From JAVJRN01 sp040218415 (GTDB lineage Bacteria > Bacteroidota > Bacteroidia > Cytophagales > Cyclobacteriaceae): a stretch of DNA of 64,000 bases. The stretch is taken from assembly GCA_040218415.1 (NCBI GenBank), contig JAVJRN010000049.1, forward strand, positions 372,001 through 436,000, given 5' to 3'. This document shows positions 37,061 to 45,348 of this stretch, piece after piece; position 1 is the stretch's first letter, and the number at the start of each line of letters is the position of its first letter. Below the pieces are notes generated by a model that did no database searches, had not been told where the DNA came from, and saw only the letters and a list, made by a program, of their open reading frames with translations. A program made the translations under genes and the position numbers.

Positions 37061-37330
37061 CCGTTGACTTTTTTCAAACAAAAGTCTTATACGTTATTAG
37101 TCAAAGTTATTTTGTAGTATTCATTAAGCGGTTAGCGCTACAGCACTTATTCTCCATAGCTTCCTAAAAAATCATCCATATATAACATTGGATTCTATCT
37201 GATCTTAGATGCTACAGTGAAATGTCTTCTTTGTTTAAAAGGAGTTTTTTCAATTATTTGAATTTTGGAAGTACATGTTCTATTTTAACTTTAAAAAAGA
37301 GTTTAAGCTTAAGCTCGATTTTATAAGCAA
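36985..37330 (+). repeat. Copy A of a diverged direct repeat (exporter 3' end plus downstream DNA)
   Basis: From the exporter's last codons through the 321-base gap before the CheB/CheR gene, this sequence aligns with 42662-42990. Blocks such as AACTAATGCAATCACTTA and CTACAGCACTTATTCTCCAT are identical. Weaker similarity continues to about 37330, covering the place where copy B encodes a small protein, but the ATG is lost here. Confidence 0.8.
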
Positions 37331-37381
37331 ATAAGAACAGTAGTAATTTCGATTATTGCTACTCATAACGCTTCTAATCCT

Positions 37382-40300
37382 ATGAATAAAGAAAAAAAGT
37401 TATCCGACGAATCGAGTCAAATCGATGAAACAGAATTTGAAGACATTCCGGTTGTTGGAATTGGCGCCTCTGCTGGTGGATTGGAAGCGCTAGAAAAGCT
37501 TTTCCTTACGATCCCGGCCGATACAGGTTTAGCTTTTGTGATTATCCAACATCTTGATCCAGATCATAAAAGCGTCTTATCCGATTTGATGCGACGCTAT
37601 ACTGAAATGAAGGTGTTGCAGATCGAAGATGGTGTAATAATTCAGGCGAATACCGTTTACATTATTCCGCCAGGCGCTGATCTAAGTCTAAAAGGCAATA
37701 AATTATTACTCAGTCCACGATCAAAAGTAGGTGCATCGAGGTTAGCAATCGATGGCTTTTTCACAACACTGGCTCACGAAAAGAAGGACAAAGCCATTGG
37801 TATCATTTTATCCGGAACGGGAACTGATGGTACGTTGGGAGTTCGAGCCATTAAATCAGAAAACGGAATTGTTTTTGTGCAAAACCCTAAAAATGCAAAG
37901 TATGATGGCATGCCAGTAAGTGCTATTTCTACGGGTATCGTCGATCATATTCTCGATGCAGATAAGATCTTGGAAAAGTTAATTTCCTACATCAAATACT
38001 TGTTTGATGTCACGGGTACTGTAGCCATTCCTGATGGGTATAGCAATAACTTAGTGGAGCATATTCTTAAACTGATAAGTACAAAATTAGGTCACGATTT
38101 CTCTCAATACAAAAGAACCACTATCGCACGCCGGATAGAAAGGCGTATGAAAATTTGTCAAATAGACAAAATTGAAAACTACTTAACAGTACTTAAAAAA
38201 AATCAAAACGAGTTAAACGAGCTATTTAAAGATTTTCTGATTGGAGTTACCCATTTTTTCAGGGATATAGATGCTTTTAATGCTTTAAAAGATCAAGTGA
38301 TTCCAGAGGTATTTAGAAATAAAATTAAGGATAGGCCTTTAAGAATTTGGATTCCAGGATGCTCCACGGGAGAGGAGGCTTTTACAATTGCTATTTTGTT
38401 GAAAGATCATTTAGACAAGAACGGTATTACGGATCACAGTATCCAAGTTTTTGCAACTGATATTGATGAAAACGCCATTAAAAAGGCACGTCAGGCTACT
38501 TTCCCAGAAAGTATATCTGAAGATATTCCCGAAAACTATCTACATAATTATTTCTCGTTACAGAAGAATGTATACGTTGTAAATAAGCCAATAAGAGACC
38601 TTGTTGTTTTTGCAGAGCAAAGTGTTATCCGAGATCCTCCGTTTTCTAATATTGACTTGATCAGTTGTCGTAACCTGCTTATTTATTTAACTAGTGAACT
38701 TCAAGAAAAGGTTATTTCTGCCTTTCATTATTCCCTTGCTGCGAATGGCTATTTGTTTCTTGGCTCATCCGAAACACTTGGCAAAAGCAGTAATTTATTT
38801 ACCACGAAGGATAAAAAATGGAAGCTCTACAAAAAACAGGAAATTTCGTTAAGCCAAAGAAATGCTAGAACAATACCTTCCTTTTCGCCTGCAAAACTCA
38901 AAAATGAGGAGTTGAGTATGAAGCTCCAGAATAGCGAAAAATTAAGTTTAAGCGCCATCATGGACAAAGAGATTTTGGCGCATTTTACTCCAGCAGCAGT
39001 GCTGGTCAATGATAAAAAAGACATTATTTACTTAAAAGGCAACACATCAGCTTATCTGGAGCCTGTACAGGGAATAGCCAATATGAACCTAGTGGAGATG
39101 GCCAAGCCTGACATTCGTACCAAACTTAGTTTTGCATTGAGTAATGCCATACGAGAGACTAAAAATGTGCGAGTAGGAAAGCTTCATATTCTGAATAAAG
39201 GCACTAAAAAATTTATAAATATCGATATCAAGCATATACCTAAGGAAGCCTCAAATCTCTATCTGGTGGTATTCGAAGATATCACAGAAAAAGAGCATTT
39301 TTCGGAAAGTAACCTTGCTGAAGTGAGCGATGAGAATATTCATTATCTGAGGTCACTAGAGGTAGAGCTAAAGCAAACGCAAGAGTACTTGCAAGCAGAA
39401 ATTGCTGATGCGGACACTACGAATGAAGAATTAAAAACAACCAATGAGGAACTGCATTCGGCCAATGAAGAACTTCAAAGCACAAATGAAGAATTAGAAA
39501 CTTCTAAAGAAGAACTACAATCTATCAACGAAGAGTTAACTACAGTCAATGCCGAACATCAAAATAAAATAACTGAACTATCGGATATTAACAATGACAT
39601 CAATAACATTCTGACGAATACAGAAATAGCCATTATTTTTCTTGATTTGGAACTGAAAATAAAGAAATTCACACCTCGAATCACGGATTTCATAGATTTG
39701 ATTCCTTCCGATATTAATCGGCCAATTCAGAATTTTGTAACAAAATTGAATTATCCAGAATTTCATACAGACCTGCAGCATGTAGTAAATACCTTAAATA
39801 ACATCGATAAGGAAATAGAGAGTTATGAGAAAAGCTATATCTGCAGAATGAAGCCCTACCGGACCCTCGAAAACGTTGTGACTGGTGTAGTAATTACCTT
39901 TTTGGATGTAAGTAATCTCAAAATGGCACAGAGAGACCTTAAGAATACTTTGCAGGAATTGAAATTTCACATTGAAAATACACCGTTGGCTGTTGTGGCT
40001 TTCAATAGCAACCTTCAACTGACTCAGTGGTCCTTGAATGCGGAAAAACTATTTGGCTGGCGCGCTGATGAGGTGTTAGGAAAAAGTTATCGTGAGTTTC
40101 CTTGGGTTTTTGAACAGGATGCCGATAGAGCGGAAATCATCATGAACGACTTATTAAATCATAAAAAAACAAGTGTTCAGGTAGTGAGCCGAAATAACAC
40201 TAAAAATGGGTCTGTGCTTACATGTCAATGGTCTACTTCAGCATTATTTGACGACTCGGATAATCTGATATCTCTCCACTCATTCGTTCTGGATATCACT

Positions 40301-40681
40301 GAAAAAGAAAAAATGGCACAAGAATTAGAACAGAGTGAAGCAAAGTATCGACAACTTTTCGAAAAGTCACCGGAATCTGTGATTATCCATGACTTAGAAA
40401 TGAATATCATCGATGTTAATGAAAGAGCCATTCAGTTATTTGGCTATTCTAAAGAGGAGTTTCTCCAGATCAAAGTGTTCGATTTACATCCAAAAGAAGA
40501 GTTAAATCGATCTGAGAAGGTTTTGGGAAAAGTGAAAAAAGAAGGCTCTTCAAAAGTCAAGGCTCAATTTGTTACTAAAAAAGGTGGCTTATTCAAAGCA
40601 GGTGCACTACCGAGCAAATGTTTCTTTGGAGGAAGAGAAGTTATTCAAGTTCTGATAAAGAACCCGAGTGAGGTGAAATAA
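37382..40681 (+). CDS. CheB-CheR fusion with coiled coil and PAS domains
   Basis: A 1099-residue cytoplasmic signalling protein. CheB methylesterase (about 20-200) has GASAGGLEAL, the histidine in IIQHLDPDH and SGTGTDGTLG. CheR methyltransferase (about 215-490) has the SAM loop IPGCSTGEEAFTIA and SCRNLLIYL. A PAS-like region (about 525-640) is followed by a coiled coil (about 655-730) with seven-residue NEEL repeats, then three PAS domains (about 735-1095). There is no histidine kinase core. The adjacent hybrid kinase, 141 bases downstream, is the likely partner. These proteins are usually part of phosphorelays rather than classical chemotaxis. The module is bounded by the repeat copies at 36985 and 42662. 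Confidence 0.92.
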   Translation: MNKEKKLSDESSQIDETEFEDIPVVGIGASAGGLEALEKLFLTIPADTGLAFVIIQHLDPDHKSVLSDLMRRYTEMKVLQIEDGVIIQANTVYIIPPGADLSLKGNKLLLSPRSKVGASRLAIDGFFTTLAHEKKDKAIGIILSGTGTDGTLGVRAIKSENGIVFVQNPKNAKYDGMPVSAISTGIVDHILDADKILEKLISYIKYLFDVTGTVAIPDGYSNNLVEHILKLISTKLGHDFSQYKRTTIARRIERRMKICQIDKIENYLTVLKKNQNELNELFKDFLIGVTHFFRDIDAFNALKDQVIPEVFRNKIKDRPLRIWIPGCSTGEEAFTIAILLKDHLDKNGITDHSIQVFATDIDENAIKKARQATFPESISEDIPENYLHNYFSLQKNVYVVNKPIRDLVVFAEQSVIRDPPFSNIDLISCRNLLIYLTSELQEKVISAFHYSLAANGYLFLGSSETLGKSSNLFTTKDKKWKLYKKQEISLSQRNARTIPSFSPAKLKNEELSMKLQNSEKLSLSAIMDKEILAHFTPAAVLVNDKKDIIYLKGNTSAYLEPVQGIANMNLVEMAKPDIRTKLSFALSNAIRETKNVRVGKLHILNKGTKKFINIDIKHIPKEASNLYLVVFEDITEKEHFSESNLAEVSDENIHYLRSLEVELKQTQEYLQAEIADADTTNEELKTTNEELHSANEELQSTNEELETSKEELQSINEELTTVNAEHQNKITELSDINNDINNILTNTEIAIIFLDLELKIKKFTPRITDFIDLIPSDINRPIQNFVTKLNYPEFHTDLQHVVNTLNNIDKEIESYEKSYICRMKPYRTLENVVTGVVITFLDVSNLKMAQRDLKNTLQELKFHIENTPLAVVAFNSNLQLTQWSLNAEKLFGWRADEVLGKSYREFPWVFEQDADRAEIIMNDLLNHKKTSVQVVSRNNTKNGSVLTCQWSTSALFDDSDNLISLHSFVLDITEKEKMAQELEQSEAKYRQLFEKSPESVIIHDLEMNIIDVNERAIQLFGYSKEEFLQIKVFDLHPKEELNRSEKVLGKVKKEGSSKVKAQFVTKKGGLFKAGALPSKCFFGGREVIQVLIKNPSEVK
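39420..39560 (+). repeat. In-gene 21-bp heptad repeats (NEEL coiled coil)
   Basis: Seven-residue units of the form (T/A)NEEL(K/H/Q/E)(T/S), then KEELQSI and NEELTTV, recur about six times inside the CheB-CheR gene. They encode the signalling helix typical of this family. Confidence 0.75.
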
Positions 40682-40822
40682 TTAAAAAGAATTAAATCAT
40701 ATAATTCTTTTTAAATGTGCTTATCGCAGTATATCATTGTTGCAAAACACGTGTGTTTAATAGACCAATCCACGCAGTGATAAACAAAAACCTGGGATTT
40801 TTTAAAATAAAGGCATAGTAAG

Positions 40823-42490
40823 ATGAAACTTGATAAAGAAGAGCTTAGGAAAAGGGCAGTGGCCGAAGTAAAAAATAGCCAAGTAGATATTTCAAAGTTA
40901 TCAAAATCGGATATTCAAACTTTAGTGCATGAGCTTGAAGTGCATCAGATTCAGCTAAAGATGCAAAACGATGAACTAAAGCGTTTTCAAAATGAATTGG
41001 AAAATGAAAAATCAAGATTTGTTGACTTATATGATAATGCGCCAATTGGTTATGTAACCTTGGGTGAAGATCAGCAGGAGTTGCAGGCTAACGAAACGAT
41101 GGCCAACATGCTGGGCTGTTCCAAAGATCAAATTGAACGTCATTCAATAAACGAATTCATCCATTGGGACGACAAAGATGTTTTCTATTTATTCCTCCTC
41201 AATTTTAAAAATCACGCTGAGCTAGAATCTTGTCAAGTACGATTTGTTACCCGCAATGAGCAATGGTTTCATGCGAATTTGACGGCAAGCTATGAGATTA
41301 TAGGTCGGTTGAGGTTAACGATTTCTGATATTACGGAGATTATAGAAGCACGGAAAAAGGAAGAGCGTAGCAATAAGCTGAAGTCGGCTTTTCTTTCCAA
41401 TATGAGTCATGAAATTAGAAATCCTTTAAATGCCATTTTGGGATTTGCGGATTTATTAGGAACCAAGGAGCTTAGTAAAAAAAAGAAAAGTGCTTATTTA
41501 GCGCATATAAATCATGGTGGTAAAAGACTTTTACGGCTGATCTCTGATATTCTAGACATTTCAAAAATTGAATCTGAACAAATTACTATAACTGAAAACC
41601 CATGTAGTTTAAATCAGATTCTGGATAATATTTTAGCGCAATTTCAAGTTTCAAACACCAACTCCGATATTTCTATTCACACCACCAAAGAGCTTTCAGA
41701 CGAGGAAAGCGGCGTTCTGCTAGATGAGCAGCGCCTAAGCCAGATTTTATCAAATTTGATAGAGAATGCATTAAAATTCACAGAATCTGGGTCTATAGAA
41801 TTTGGTTATGTGGTGAAAGACAAAGAACAGGTTTTACAATTTTATGTCAAAGACTCAGGGGTAGGTATCCATGAAAAAGATCTCTTATTGATATTTGAAA
41901 GATTCGTACAAGCGAATGATGATGCGGAAAGATCGCTCGACGGTACGGGCTTAGGTTTATCAATAGTAAAAGGTCTTTTGGATTTATTGGGCGGTGAGAT
42001 ATGGTTGGAGTCTAAAATCAATGTTGGGAGTACTTTTTATTTTACGCTTCCTTTTCGGCCATCCACATTTCTCAATAAAAAAAATGAAATTGAAGTCGCT
42101 GATAATAGACCAAAAGACTTAAAAGGCGTGACCATTTTGATCGTCGAAGACAACCGCATCAATCAATTGTTTTTCAAATCAGTGTTAAGAGATAAAGGAG
42201 CCACAACCTTAAGTGCGCTCAATGGGAAAGAGGCCGTCGATATTGTAGCTGACAATTCTTCGATCGATATCATTCTGCTAGACATTAATATGCCCGTGAT
42301 GAATGGATTTGAGACGATAAAAAGGATCAAAGAAATCGATCAACATATTCCAGTCATAGCCCAGACAGGTTATGCAATGGAAGAAGACATTAATAAAATC
42401 ATGCAATCCAACTTTAATGATTACATCCTAAAGCCTATTGATCAAAACAAACTAATCAATGCGCTTTTGAAGTACTCACCTAGGCATTAG
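40823..42490 (+). CDS. PAS hybrid histidine kinase with C-terminal receiver
   Basis: A 555-residue cytoplasmic protein. It opens with a helix (ELEVHQIQLKMQNDELK) common at the start of PAS kinases. A PAS domain (about 60-180, APIGYVTL) follows, then HisKA with H about 196 in SNMSHEIRNPLNAIL, HATPase_c (NLIENALKFTES, DSGVGI, DGTGLGLSIV) and a receiver (about 440-555; VEDNRINQ, ILLDINMPVMNG, KPID). It probably autophosphorylates and passes phosphate to its own receiver. Being directly after the CheB-CheR-PAS gene, and flanked by the same repeats, it appears to form a two-gene cassette. No DNA-binding output is present. Confidence 0.93.
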   Translation: MKLDKEELRKRAVAEVKNSQVDISKLSKSDIQTLVHELEVHQIQLKMQNDELKRFQNELENEKSRFVDLYDNAPIGYVTLGEDQQELQANETMANMLGCSKDQIERHSINEFIHWDDKDVFYLFLLNFKNHAELESCQVRFVTRNEQWFHANLTASYEIIGRLRLTISDITEIIEARKKEERSNKLKSAFLSNMSHEIRNPLNAILGFADLLGTKELSKKKKSAYLAHINHGGKRLLRLISDILDISKIESEQITITENPCSLNQILDNILAQFQVSNTNSDISIHTTKELSDEESGVLLDEQRLSQILSNLIENALKFTESGSIEFGYVVKDKEQVLQFYVKDSGVGIHEKDLLLIFERFVQANDDAERSLDGTGLGLSIVKGLLDLLGGEIWLESKINVGSTFYFTLPFRPSTFLNKKNEIEVADNRPKDLKGVTILIVEDNRINQLFFKSVLRDKGATTLSALNGKEAVDIVADNSSIDIILLDINMPVMNGFETIKRIKEIDQHIPVIAQTGYAMEEDINKIMQSNFNDYILKPIDQNKLINALLKYSPRH

Positions 42491-42562
42491 TGTGCTGCTG
42501 TGACTTTTTATTCTGTTATCCACTTGTTAGATCAATAGGGAGTTGAAAGATCTAACGATAAA

Positions 42563-42661
42563 TTGAAAAAAGGTAAAATCCATAAACCAACACAAATAAA
42601 ACTATCCGCCATTGCAGCATCAATGTAAATCAAGATATGATTGTCGAAATTATACAAGTAT
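42563..42661 (+). pseudogene. Decayed 5' fragment of the AAA+ gene at 43066
   Basis: The first 100 or so bases of the intact AAA+ gene are recognisable here. They start at a TTG instead of ATG, share AAACCAACACAAA and TCAATGT, and contain an in-frame TAA and a one-base deletion. It is cut off at about 42661, where the exporter remnant begins. This is a rearrangement joint. Confidence 0.75.
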
Positions 42662-42737
42662 GCTCAATCCAGCTCCCAACCTCAATGATTTGATTACCTC
42701 TCAAATAACTAATGCAATCACTTATTGCGGATTTTGA
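42662..42737 (+). pseudogene. 3' remnant of the TauE/SafE-like exporter gene
   Basis: It encodes PAPNLNDLITSQITNAITYC then GF-stop, nearly the same as the last residues of the exporter at 36383-37060. Several of the base changes are silent (TTA/TTG, ACT/ACC, TCG/TCT, TAC/TAT). No upstream part of the gene is present. Confidence 0.78.
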
Positions 42738-42990
42738 CAGTTGACTTTTTTGAAATATAAGTCCGATAACTTATTCGTCAAATTTATTTTTTAGTATTCA
42801 TTAAGCGATTAGCGCTACAGCACTTATTCTCCATAGGTTCCTAAAATATTATCTATATCAAACGTGGTATTACCCTTTTTTTGATGATACAGATAACATT
42901 ACACCTCGTTGAAGAGGAGATTTTTATGACATTGGAATTTTGGCAGTATAACTTCTATTCCAATTTTAGGAATATTCGACTGAAAGGCGA
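42662..42990 (+). repeat. Copy B of the diverged direct repeat
   Basis: It matches 36985-37330 in the same orientation. The strongly matching part ends near 42870; similarity then continues more weakly into the small coiled-coil gene. It lies directly upstream of the AAA+ module. Confidence 0.78.
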
Positions 42991-43069
42991 TAAATTAAAC
43001 ACCAGATTAAGTGCTATCGAAAATAAGATTGAAAAAATGACAAAAGTACTGTCGCTATATCAAAAATGA
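42926..43069 (+). CDS. Small coiled-coil protein preceding the AAA+ gene
   Basis: A 47-residue protein I do not recognise. An aromatic start (MTLEFWQYNFYSNFRNIR) is followed by a basic, probably coiled helix (LNTRLSAIENKIEKMTKVL). The ATG at 42926 is preceded eight bases upstream by AAGAGGAG, a strong Shine-Dalgarno sequence that is unusual in this phylum and argues for real translation. An upstream ATG at 42881 lacks such a site. Its stop overlaps the AAA+ start (ATGA). A remnant without the start codon occurs near 37250-37330. Confidence 0.6.
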   Translation: MTLEFWQYNFYSNFRNIRLKGDKLNTRLSAIENKIEKMTKVLSLYQK

Positions 43070-44352
43070 AGAAAGGTAAAATAAATAAACCAACACAAAG
43101 AGAACTTCCAGCCAATTTGGCATCAATGTCAATTCAAGATATGATTTTTGAGATCATACAGGTATGTGAAGTGGAAGTTGATGATGAGGGATTGAAGATT
43201 TTACAGGAGCAGCTTAATGATTTGCTAAAAAATGTGGAGGCAAGGGAAGTAAAGACGCAAGTAAAATGGAGTGAGGAAATTGCGACCATCAAGAGTCAAC
43301 TACAAGCTAAAGTTGATTCAACAAATGCGCAAATCTCCAACATGGCCAACGAACTGGCGGAATGGAAGGCAAATAAGACAATAAGTATTGAAGTAAAGCA
43401 GGAAGGAAAGGAAAGCCTAACATTAGGAACGCAACACTACCTATTCGCAACACTTTTCAATATCCTGCAAACTGGCTTAAACGTATATTTGGTAGGGCCA
43501 TCAGGCTCTGGTAAAACCTACGCCGCGCAGCAATGCGCCACTGCTTTGGGTGTTGATTTTTATTTTACTGGAGCTGTATCAAGTGAGTTCAAATTAACGG
43601 GATTTATCAACGCACAAGGTGATATTGTGTCTACGGAATTTCGTAAGGCTTACGAAAATGGTGGATTATTTCTTTTTGACGAGATTGATGCGAGCTATCC
43701 ACAGGCTGTGCTCGCTTTCAATGCCGCCTTGGCCAACGACTTTATGGATTTTCCAGATATGCGCGTCAAAAGGCACGAAAACTTTTTTTGCATTGCGGCG
43801 GCCAATACTTATGGCTCAGGGGCTGATCGACAATATGTAGGTAGAAATCAGCTAGATGCTGCATCCCTTGATCGATTTGTGTTTTTAGACTGGGACTATG
43901 ATGAGAAACTGGAACGTGAACTCACGGCAAATGATGAATGGTGCAATATCGTGCAACAAACACGTAGATTAGTTGTGCAAAATAAGATTCGTCATTTGGT
44001 TAGCCCAAGAGCATCAATTTTTGGAAGTAAACTTCTTAGTCGAGGATTTAATATTGATACAGTAAAGAACTTGGTGCTTTGGAAAGGGTTGGATCAAACA
44101 ACCATAGATAAGCTCCAAATTGAACTCGCTCCAACCATAGAGATTAAATCCGAAAAGAACGGTGAGTTTAGACCATCGGTAAAAGTGGGAGATGAAATTC
44201 ACTTTGATCAAGAAATTGGCACTATCAATGATGGGAATTACTTTGACATAGAATTAGTCCACGCAAAAAACGTCGGAGTAGTACAAATGGTCAGAGATAA
44301 ATCGCAGGTACAAATTGCTGATACTCTTTGCGTGATTACCCTATTTGAATGA
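43066..44352 (+). CDS. MoxR/CobS-like AAA+ ATPase with C-terminal biotinyl/lipoyl-like domain
   Basis: A 428-residue protein. Residues 1-110 are helical and partly coiled. The AAA+ core has Walker A GPSGSGKT (144-151), Walker B LFLFDEID (201-208), sensor AAANTYGSG (244-252) and a probable arginine finger R270 (ASLDRF), as in CobS/CbbQ/MoxR ATPases. The last 70 residues (about 358-428) read like a biotin-carrier or lipoyl domain (VKVGDEIHFDQEIGTI, then VGVVQMVRDKSQV and IADTLCVI) but lack the AMKM lysine motif. It overlaps both neighbours by four bases. It probably remodels a partner using ATP; target unknown. Confidence 0.82.
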   Translation: MKKGKINKPTQRELPANLASMSIQDMIFEIIQVCEVEVDDEGLKILQEQLNDLLKNVEAREVKTQVKWSEEIATIKSQLQAKVDSTNAQISNMANELAEWKANKTISIEVKQEGKESLTLGTQHYLFATLFNILQTGLNVYLVGPSGSGKTYAAQQCATALGVDFYFTGAVSSEFKLTGFINAQGDIVSTEFRKAYENGGLFLFDEIDASYPQAVLAFNAALANDFMDFPDMRVKRHENFFCIAAANTYGSGADRQYVGRNQLDAASLDRFVFLDWDYDEKLERELTANDEWCNIVQQTRRLVVQNKIRHLVSPRASIFGSKLLSRGFNIDTVKNLVLWKGLDQTTIDKLQIELAPTIEIKSEKNGEFRPSVKVGDEIHFDQEIGTINDGNYFDIELVHAKNVGVVQMVRDKSQVQIADTLCVITLFE

Positions 44353-45182
44353 GTTTTTGTAAAGAACTGTATTTTGAAAATCTAAATGATTTTTGGATCT
44401 ATACCTTTAAGGATAGCGCTGCAAAAAGGAAAAATTCCAGATTAGAAGAAAATCAAGATTGGTACGGAGGCGTTTCCTGGGAAGAAGCAAAGATCTTAGC
44501 CAAAAATGGATGGAAGGAAGGAATGGAGGCTTTGGATAAATATAGAGCAACCTATTTTCCAGCAATTAACGAAAAGGTTTTGAGACCAAGTCAAATCTAT
44601 TCGGTAGTGGGTTATCAAGTGGATGTAGGCAGTTATTTAGCCAATCAACCAGAGCATTTTATCAATCATAACTTTGAAGAAAGGAATTATCCAGGCAGAA
44701 TATTTAAGCTGGTAAGTTCTGTTTCTGTTTCAGCCAAAATTGAACCCCAAACAATTATCCAGAGGGGAGCCATGATTTGTGCGCTGGTAGATGCCATAGA
44801 GTTTGCTGGACATAGGGTAGAAGTAATATGCAATGATGCGGCGAGTTACGCTGAAACTGAGGAAGCTAGAATGGGTTTAAACAAAGAAAGAGGTTGGTTT
44901 GAGGTTTCTGTCTGTGTGAAAAAACCTGACCAGCCTTTAGAAATGACGGATTTGGCATTCTGTTTGGCACATCCGGCCATGCTAAGAAGAATAATGTTTT
45001 CTGCCGCCGAGCTGGAGGGCTGGTCAGATTACACCAACAATTATGGCTATCCGGCAACAGCTACGGTAAAAGGCGACTTATACCTACAAGAACTATTCTC
45101 CGGAACGGTGAGCGATGACACGGCGATTGAATGGGTCATGGAACAATTAAAGATTTTGAATATAGATATGGAAATCAGGTGA
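44349..45182 (+). CDS. AAA+ partner protein, possibly a degenerate VWA domain
   Basis: A 277-residue soluble protein coupled to the AAA+ gene by an ATGA overlap. The N-terminal half has YGGVSWEEAKILAKNGWKEG. The C-terminal half (about 115-277) has a strand KLVSSVSVSAKIE, then RGAMICALVDAIEFAGHRVEV, later strands (FEVSVCVKK, TDLAFCLAHPAMLR) and a helical end. The order resembles a VWA domain of CobT/CoxE/NorD type, with S-x-S-x-S in place of the metal-binding DxSxS. I recall similar uncharacterised proteins beside such ATPases in phages and other genomes but cannot name the family with certainty. No catalytic motif was seen. Confidence 0.7.
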   Translation: MSFCKELYFENLNDFWIYTFKDSAAKRKNSRLEENQDWYGGVSWEEAKILAKNGWKEGMEALDKYRATYFPAINEKVLRPSQIYSVVGYQVDVGSYLANQPEHFINHNFEERNYPGRIFKLVSSVSVSAKIEPQTIIQRGAMICALVDAIEFAGHRVEVICNDAASYAETEEARMGLNKERGWFEVSVCVKKPDQPLEMTDLAFCLAHPAMLRRIMFSAAELEGWSDYTNNYGYPATATVKGDLYLQELFSGTVSDDTAIEWVMEQLKILNIDMEIR

Positions 45183-45201
45183 GTTCAACAAACGTTAAAC
45201 C

Positions 45202-45321
45202 ATGCCTCAGAAAACTATTTTAAAGTTAAAAAAAGAAATCAACAGCCTGATTTGTAAAGCATCGAATACTCGTAGAAAAAATGCGTCAACTGGTGTTTTT
45301 ATCACCAAGTTTCAAATGTAG
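45202..45321 (+). CDS. Possible small basic protein after the AAA+ module
   Basis: A 39-codon frame starts 19 bases after the preceding stop. It is rich in lysine and arginine (ILKLKKEINSLICKA, NTRRKNAST) and ends FITKFQM. It could be a fourth gene of the module, a remnant of a longer gene, or chance. No Shine-Dalgarno sequence was seen and the protein resembles nothing I know. Confidence 0.3.
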   Translation: MPQKTILKLKKEINSLICKASNTRRKNASTGVFITKFQM

Positions 45322-45348
45322 TTGGACTAAAATCTCAAGACAAACTAT

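Noticed and set aside
37064..37077. TTGA-N6-TCAA, a perfect FNR-type palindrome after the exporter gene
   Set aside because: It lies just after a stop codon, about 300 bases before the next gene, with no -7 box at the right distance, and its right arm is changed in the duplicate copy (TTGA-N6-TGAA). Probably chance.
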